Assembly (NCBI GenBank): GCA_963714995.1 | Contig: CAVQQP010000006.1 | Span: 62,001-126,000 of the forward strand | Source: Prado023 sp963714995 | GTDB lineage: Bacteria; Actinomycetota; Actinomycetes; S36-B12; CAIYMF01 | DNA: 64,000 nt | Direction of reading: 5' to 3' | Shown: positions 59,330-64,000 of the stretch, piece by piece | Layout: each line of letters starts with the position of its first letter | How positions within the stretch are numbered: the stretch's first letter is position 1 | Notes under the pieces: generated by a model | What the model saw: the letters and a program-made list of their open reading frames with translations, nothing else | What the model was told of the DNA's origin: nothing | Databases searched by the model: none | Translations under genes and position numbers: made by a program

Positions 59330-60201
59330 CGGGGCCGGAACTGCCCCACTTCGGGGTCGTGGTCCTGACGATGGGGCAGCGCCCGGACGACCTGCGGCGC
59401 GGGCTGGAGTCCGTCCTGGCCCAGGAGGGCGTGACGACCGACGTCGTCGTCGTGGGCAACGGGTGGGTCCCGGTGGACCTGCCCGAGGGCGTCCGCGGGC
59501 ACGCACTGGCCGAGAACGTCGGGATCCCGGCGGGACGCAACGCGGGCGTGCCCGTGGTGTCCGGCGACCTGCTGTTCTTCCTCGACGACGACGCCGCCCT
59601 GGCCGCACCCGACACGCTGGCCCGCTTCGCCGCCCTGTTCGCAGCCCGCCCGGAGGTGGGTCTCATCCAGCCGCGGGTGGAGGACCCGACAGGTCGGCCC
59701 GCACCGGGGCGATGGGTCCCGCGGCTGCGGACGGGTGACCCGGCGCAGCCGAGCCCGGCCACCTCGCTGTGGGAGGGCGCGGTCGCCATCCGGCGGTCGC
59801 TGTTCGACGAGGTCGGCGGCTGGCCGGCTGTGTTCTTCTACGCCCATGAGGGCATCGAGCTCTGCTGGCGGGTCTGGGACACCGGCCACGTGCCCTGGTA
59901 CGCCGGCGACATCGTGATCCACCATCCGGTCATCGATCCGAGGCGGCACACGGAGTTCTGGCACATGAACGCCCGCAACCGCGTGCTCCTGGCCCGGCGG
60001 AACCTGCCGGCGGTGCTGCGTCCGGTCTACACGGGGACCTGGGCCGTGATCACCACGGCACGGGTGCGCGACAAGGATGCGCGTGGTGCGTGGTGGGAGG
60101 GGTTCCGCGAGGGCTGGCGGATGGACCCGGGCGACCGTCGGCCCATGCACTGGTCGACGGTGTGGGCGATGACGAGGGCGGGTCGTCCCCCGGTGGTGTG
60201 A
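59326..60201 (+). CDS. Family 2 glycosyltransferase
   Basis: 291 residues. VVVLTMGQRPDDLRRGLESVLAQ at the start, then NVGIPAGRNAGV, the metal-binding DxD-type LFFLDDDAAL, and WEGAVAIRRSLFDEVGGWPAVFFYAHEGIELCWRVWDTG, a typical acceptor/catalytic region of rhamnosyl- or glycosyltransferases acting on cell-wall glycans. No membrane helix. ATG overlaps the previous stop. Last gene of the four-gene operon that begins at 55552. Confidence 0.87.
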   Translation: MTGPELPHFGVVVLTMGQRPDDLRRGLESVLAQEGVTTDVVVVGNGWVPVDLPEGVRGHALAENVGIPAGRNAGVPVVSGDLLFFLDDDAALAAPDTLARFAALFAARPEVGLIQPRVEDPTGRPAPGRWVPRLRTGDPAQPSPATSLWEGAVAIRRSLFDEVGGWPAVFFYAHEGIELCWRVWDTGHVPWYAGDIVIHHPVIDPRRHTEFWHMNARNRVLLARRNLPAVLRPVYTGTWAVITTARVRDKDARGAWWEGFREGWRMDPGDRRPMHWSTVWAMTRAGRPPVV

Positions 60202-60244
60202 CGGGCGCCGGCCTGCGCGGATCCCGCTGGGGGAGTCGGCGAGC

Positions 60245-60291
60245 CGGAGTGCCTTCTCGGGGAGCGGGGCAGGGGCGGAGTGCCTTCTCGG
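60245..60291 (+). repeat. 16-bp direct repeat pair
   Basis: CGGAGTGCCTTCTCGG occurs at 60245-60260 and 60276-60291, 31 bp apart start to start. It lies between the glycosyltransferase stop and the SOS-type promoter; no gene is supported in 60202-60405. Confidence 0.6.
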
Positions 60292-60405
60292 AGCTCCGGG
60301 GAGGGTCGGAGACCGTGCCCGATGCGGGCTGGTCCGTGCACGGGACGCGTCCTGCCGGGCTCGCCGTGTGGGTGTCGGGAACTGTCCACAGATGCGCCCC
60401 ATCTC

Positions 60406-60434
60406 TTGGTCGTGTCGCCTCCCCGTGCTAGAAT
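60406..60434 (+). promoter_or_regulatory. Promoter of the DUF222-HNH gene
   Basis: TTGGTC (60406-60411), a 17-nt spacer and TAGAAT (60429-60434): one of the best sigma-A-like promoters in the window. The start of transcription would fall inside the SOS box that follows directly. Confidence 0.7.
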
Positions 60435-60450
60435 TCGAACAGATGTTCGA
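60435..60450. promoter_or_regulatory. Perfect LexA SOS box
   Basis: TCGAACAGATGTTCGA: the perfect actinobacterial LexA operator form TCGAAC-N4-GTTCGA. It starts at the base after the -10 box and covers the expected start of transcription, so LexA binding would block the promoter until DNA damage. Confidence 0.8.
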
Positions 60451-60467
60451 GACGAAACGGGGGCACG

Positions 60468-61980
60468 ATGGGGGCACGGGGGACGGGCGGACCACCGGTG
60501 GTGGCCGAACGGCGGGCTGCGGCCGCGGTGATGTCGGCCTCGCCGGAGGTCGGTGACCTGTGGTCCCAGCTGTCCGGTGTGGCCGGCGGAGAGCTCCCGG
60601 TCATGGGCCTGAGCGCTGGGGAGCGGCCGGCCGCCGACGTGGAGGTGCTGTGCTCGGCGGTGGCGTCGGTGGAGTACGAGCTGGCCCGCCGGATGGTCGC
60701 GGCGGCCCGGTCCGGGAGCCTGCCGCTGGTCGGGGATGGGGCGATGCTGCTGGCCCGCGGCTGGTCGGCGGGGTGGGCGCGGAGGTTGGCCAGCGGCTGG
60801 TGCGTTCGTCGAGACGACCATCCCCCGCTGGCGGCGGTCTGGTCCTCGGGTGTGGTCACCAGCGAGCACGTCCATGCGTTGGCGCGTCACGCTGACCGCC
60901 TGACCGCTGATCAGATGGAGGCGGTGATCGAGGAGTTGGCCCCCTGGTGGGGTCAGATGTCACCGTTGGCGGTGGCGCACTTCGTGCAGCGCGTGATCCG
61001 GGTCCTCACCCCGCCGTCGGATCCCGAGCCGGTCGAGTGCGATGCCCACGAGGGTCGGTCGCTGTCCTTCGCCCTGACGTCCGATTCGGTGATCCTGTCC
61101 GGCAACCTGCCCCGCCTGGAGGGGGAGGCGGTGATCGCCGCGATCGACGCGTTCGCCGAGCGGTTGCGCAGCGAGGCCGACCACGTGCCTGCCTCAGCAC
61201 GCCGCGCCGATGGTCTGGTGGCACTGGTCGAACGCGGCCCACGCCTCCGGCTCGATCCCGAGCCGCGGAGGGTTGCCGGTGTCGGTCTCGGTCACCCTCG
61301 ATTCAACCGCCCTGGGGGATCAGGTGTGGACCACGTCCCGTGGGCACAGCCTGACCGACGCGGAGCAGCGGTTCACCGCGTGCGACGCGATGGTCACCCC
61401 GATCGTGCTCGATTCGGGGCACTGCCCGGACACGGTCGCCGAGCTCCTCGCGGCTGCCGGGGGGTCTGCGGGTGACCCGGCTGCGGCGACCGACGCGGAC
61501 GCGGCTGCCGAGGTGGCCGCTGATGCGGCTGTCGATGCGGGCACCGACTGGGCAGGGACGCCCCTGATCCCGTCAGCGGCAGCGCGGATCGCCGAGCTGG
61601 CCAGGACCCTGTTGGGCACCCGGATCCCGCTGGCCGTCGGACGCACCGCCCGCACCGCCACACCCGCGCAGCGCCGGGCGCTCGCCGCCCGCGACCGCGG
61701 GTGCATCATCCCCGGCTGCGGGATCCCCGCCGAGGCGTGCCAGACGCACCATGTCGAGGACTGGGCGGCCGGAGGGAACACCGACCTGCCGAACATGGCG
61801 CTGTTGTGCTGGGCACATCATCGTCAGGTGGATCTGCGGATGTGGACGATCGTGCCGGCCGTGACCGACGATCAGGTCCCCAGGCCGGAGCCCGGCGCGC
61901 CGCCCGGAACCCCATGGCCCGCGAACAACGGAGCACCGTGGACCATCACGAGGACGCCTCGAACACGCTGGCGGCTGTGA
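60468..61980 (+). CDS. DUF222 / HNH endonuclease-domain protein (one or two frame changes)
   Basis: About 500 residues when joined. The N-terminal DUF222 domain (about 30-250: ELARRMVAAARSGSLPL, GWCVRRDD, VVTSEHVHALARHADRL, LRSEADHVPASARRADGLVALVER) is in one frame. From about 61235 another frame carries the rest: an Ala/Asp-rich insert, then the HNH nuclease motif RDRGCIIPGCGIPAEACQTHHVEDWAAGGNTDLPNMALLC with the His-His, Asn and final HH. This is the 13E12/DUF222-HNH family, in mycobacteria partly LexA-controlled. An ATG at 60443 inside the SOS box is out of frame by one base; the real start may be there, with a second error in the G runs at 60459-60482. Confidence 0.82.
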
Positions 61981-61992
61981 GGTCCCCGGCCG

Positions 61993-64000
61993 CTACCGGA
62001 CGACCACCTTCACCCGCTTCGACCAGCTCGACCAGCCCTTGGAGTTCTTCACCCGGACCGCCGCGTAGTAGGTGCCCTTCTTCTTCAGCGCCTTCGTCGT
62101 GCACGCGGTCGTCGGACGGTCCCGCGCTGCAGCTTGCCTTGACCGAGCCGCCCTTCTTCTTCGAGTACAGGCGTGCCCCGTAACCCTTCAGGTACGAGTA
62201 CCCGTTGAACGTGGGCGCTGCCCAGGCGATCGTGACCTGCCTGCCCGAGGGGGCCGCGCTGGTGACCTTCGGCGCGGAGGGCTTCTTCGGCGGCCCGGTG
62301 ACGATGCGCGGCTTGACCGTGAAGGCCCCGGCAGCGGACTGCATCGTGAGGTCGATGTAGTACTTGCTGCGCTTCTTCATCTTCTTGGTCGTGCAGCTGG
62401 TCTGCCCCGGCGGCGCAGAGCACTCACCGACCTTGGTCCGCCCTTGGACGACTTCGTGTAGAGCGTTCGCGGTGTACCCGGTGATGGTGTTCGAGCCCGG
62501 GGTGGGCGGATCCCAGCGGACGGTCACCTTGCCCTTGGAGTAGGTGCTGACCGCACCCCCCGGTCCGGGCTTGCCCGGGGTGCGCGGGCTGCTGGCAGCA
62601 CCGTTGCCGGCACGGTTGGTCGCCACGACGTCGATGTAGTACTGGGTCCCACCCTGCAGCTTCATGATCGTGCAGCCGGTCAGCGAGCCGTTGCTGGTGG
62701 TGCAGCTGCCCACCGGCTTGCCGCCCGTCCCGGCGGTGTACGCCGACGCGGTGTACTTGGTGATGGCTGCGCCGTTCTCGGCGGCCGGCGTCCAGGTCAC
62801 GTTGACCCCACCGGGCGTCCCGGAGACGGCCACGGAGCCAGGTGCGCTGGGCACGGTCCGCGGAGCAGCGAGGACGCGCCACGACGGACCGGAGATGCCC
62901 TGGGCGTTGTGCGCCACGACCTCGACGTAGTACTTGCGCGCCGATGCCCGCTGGGAAGGAGCATGACCGCTCGCCGCCCCCGGCGGTGCAGCGAGGCGAT
63001 GGCGTTGCCGCCGATGGGCGCGTCGTACGCCGTCGCGGTGTACTGCGGTGATCGGCCGTGCCACCGCGCGAGATGGGGGCGCCCCAGTTGACCGTCACGC
63101 TCGACGGGGTCGTCCGTGCGGTGACCCCGACCGGTGAGGCTGGAGATGGACACCTGCTGGGCCGCTCGGCAGGTGCCGCCCGGACGTGGGCACGCAGGCG
63201 ACCTGCGCCCGGTTCAGGTTGGCCAGCTCGACGAAGTCGCCCGTGTCGGCCGATGAAGGGCTGCGGTCCGTGCCCACAGGAGGTACGTGCGCGAGCGGGC
63301 CGCTCGGGCAGTGGGCTGGGCGTCGACCGAAGTGCACGCGCAGCTGGTCTGCCCGGCGCGAGGGTCTGTTCCCGGCGAACAGGTAGGCGGCGCGGTCCTC
63401 GACGCTGCTGCCGTTGACGTAGTCGGGAGGACTCGGCGTCCCAGAATCCGTAGCCGCCGAGGCGCGCGACGGTGCCCCGAGGTGTTGGTCAGGTCGACGA
63501 ACTGCGCCGCCGACCCACGGATCGGCGGCGGGCGGAGCTGCGCGGGGGCGGTCGGCACCCTGGCACGCGGACGTACGCGAAGGGCGTCACGGGCGCGACT
63601 CGACGCCTCGGACGCGATCACTGGTCGTTCCGTTGTCGGCCGCGCACCGTGAACGTGTAGGCCGTGCCGTTCGTCAGACCCGTGACGACGCAGGAGGTGA
63701 CTCCGCCCGTCGCCGTGCAGGTGATCGCTCCGGCCCTGGGCGTGGCGGTCGACGGTGTAGAGGTGATCGACCGCCACCGTCGTCCACCGGGCGCAGGCCA
63801 GGAGACCACGCGCGTCGGCGTCGCCGGCAACCGCCACGACGCCGCTCGGCTGGCAGTGCGGGAGATGCGGCGCTGTCGCTGGGTCAGCCGGCTGACGGGC
63901 CCCGGACGGGACGTCGACTCGGGCGCTGGTGCCGAGGGCGTTCGCGGCTCGCACCGTCACCGTGTACGTCGAGCGCGTTGACGAGGCCCGGCGATGACGC
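61993..64000 (-). CDS. Secreted-type fibronectin III repeat and lamin-tail domain protein, 5' end outside window, frame broken many times
   Basis: Read on the minus strand, fragments in all three frames join into one protein. The C-terminus (KNSKGWSSWSKRVKVVVR, stop at 61993) and at least four FN3-like repeats follow a common form: strand pairs such as VTVRWDPPTPGSNTITGYTA and NVTWTPAAENGAAITKYTAS, a Cys pair (GSCTTSNGSLTGC) and YYIDVVATNRAGNG. Between FN3 units near 63200-63520 lies a lamin-tail-like stretch (AQFVDLTNTSG, DTGDFVELANLN, QVAC). Frame changes are seen near 62115, 62430, 62960 and about every 50-150 bp beyond 63050. Either sequence quality falls at a contig end or the gene is decaying. 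Likely a surface or secreted adhesin-like protein. Confidence 0.65.

Overview
The window is very GC-rich, densely packed chromosomal DNA from an actinobacterium (Actinomycetota). The evidence is strongly G/C-ended codon use, many GTG starts, GTGA/ATGA overlaps between genes, actinobacterial families (AccE epsilon subunit, DUF222/HNH endonuclease, LpdA-type flavoprotein, Rv1264-like class III cyclase) and many leaderless promoters. The gene order dac / sdh / cdd / add / purine nucleoside phosphorylase / pmmB-like mutase / lpdA-like / accA3-like / maf / accE / accD5 / birA / gtrA / purK / purE / acyl-CoA dehydrogenase matches, in order, the Mycobacterium tuberculosis stretch from about Rv3330 down to Rv3274c as I remember it. 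This is therefore a conserved backbone with lineage-specific blocks inserted. I cannot name the genus.

Layout. 1-4453: end of a D-Ala-D-Ala carboxypeptidase gene and the succinate dehydrogenase operon sdhCDAB (minus strand). 4454-6131: two related 54-bp palindromic elements in opposite orientation bracketing an AbiEi/DUF559-like gene, with C-rich and G-rich low-complexity DNA. 6132-7700: methylmalonyl-CoA mutase catalytic subunit without a B12 domain. 7903-18983: nucleoside uptake and salvage (BMP lipoprotein, ABC ATPase, two permeases, cytidine deaminase, adenosine deaminase, nucleoside-kinase-like protein, deoxyribose-phosphate aldolase, purine nucleoside phosphorylase, phosphopentomutase-like enzyme). 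19098-23144: membrane protein, gamma-glutamylcyclotransferase-like protein, acetyltransferase, LpdA-like flavoprotein, tyrosine phosphatase. 23251-28956: [NiFe]-hydrogenase maturation genes hypF-C-D-E and a class II amidotransferase. 28989-38283: acyl-CoA carboxylase genes (alpha, epsilon, beta), Maf, a TagE-like glycosyltransferase, biotin ligase, adenylate cyclase, GtrA. 38394-48712: two acyl-CoA dehydrogenases, an aldose epimerase, an LCIB-type carbonic anhydrase candidate, glutamyl-Q tRNA synthetase, a polysaccharide ABC exporter, purK/purE and UDP-glucose dehydrogenase. 48769-60201: kelch-like lipoprotein, CDP-glycerol glycerophosphotransferase, an unknown/MoxR/VWA operon, and a four-gene envelope operon (GT2, two CDP-alcohol phosphotransferases, GT2). 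60468-64000: DUF222-HNH gene under a perfect SOS box, and a fibronectin-III/lamin-tail secreted protein that runs off the window.

Metabolic logic. The propionyl-CoA carboxylase-like proteins and the mutase form a propionyl-CoA to succinyl-CoA route that can feed succinate dehydrogenase. The nucleoside block turns imported nucleosides into bases and pentose phosphates. The envelope genes (TagE-like, TagF-like, Wzm/Wzt-like, CDP-alcohol transferases) suggest a phosphate-linked cell-wall glycopolymer.

Quality warning. At least ten otherwise well-conserved genes are broken by single-base frame changes, often in G or C runs, and the density rises sharply near the right end. Uncorrected assembly indels are more likely than real decay. 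Where frames are broken I give the span of the whole gene and say where the frame changes.
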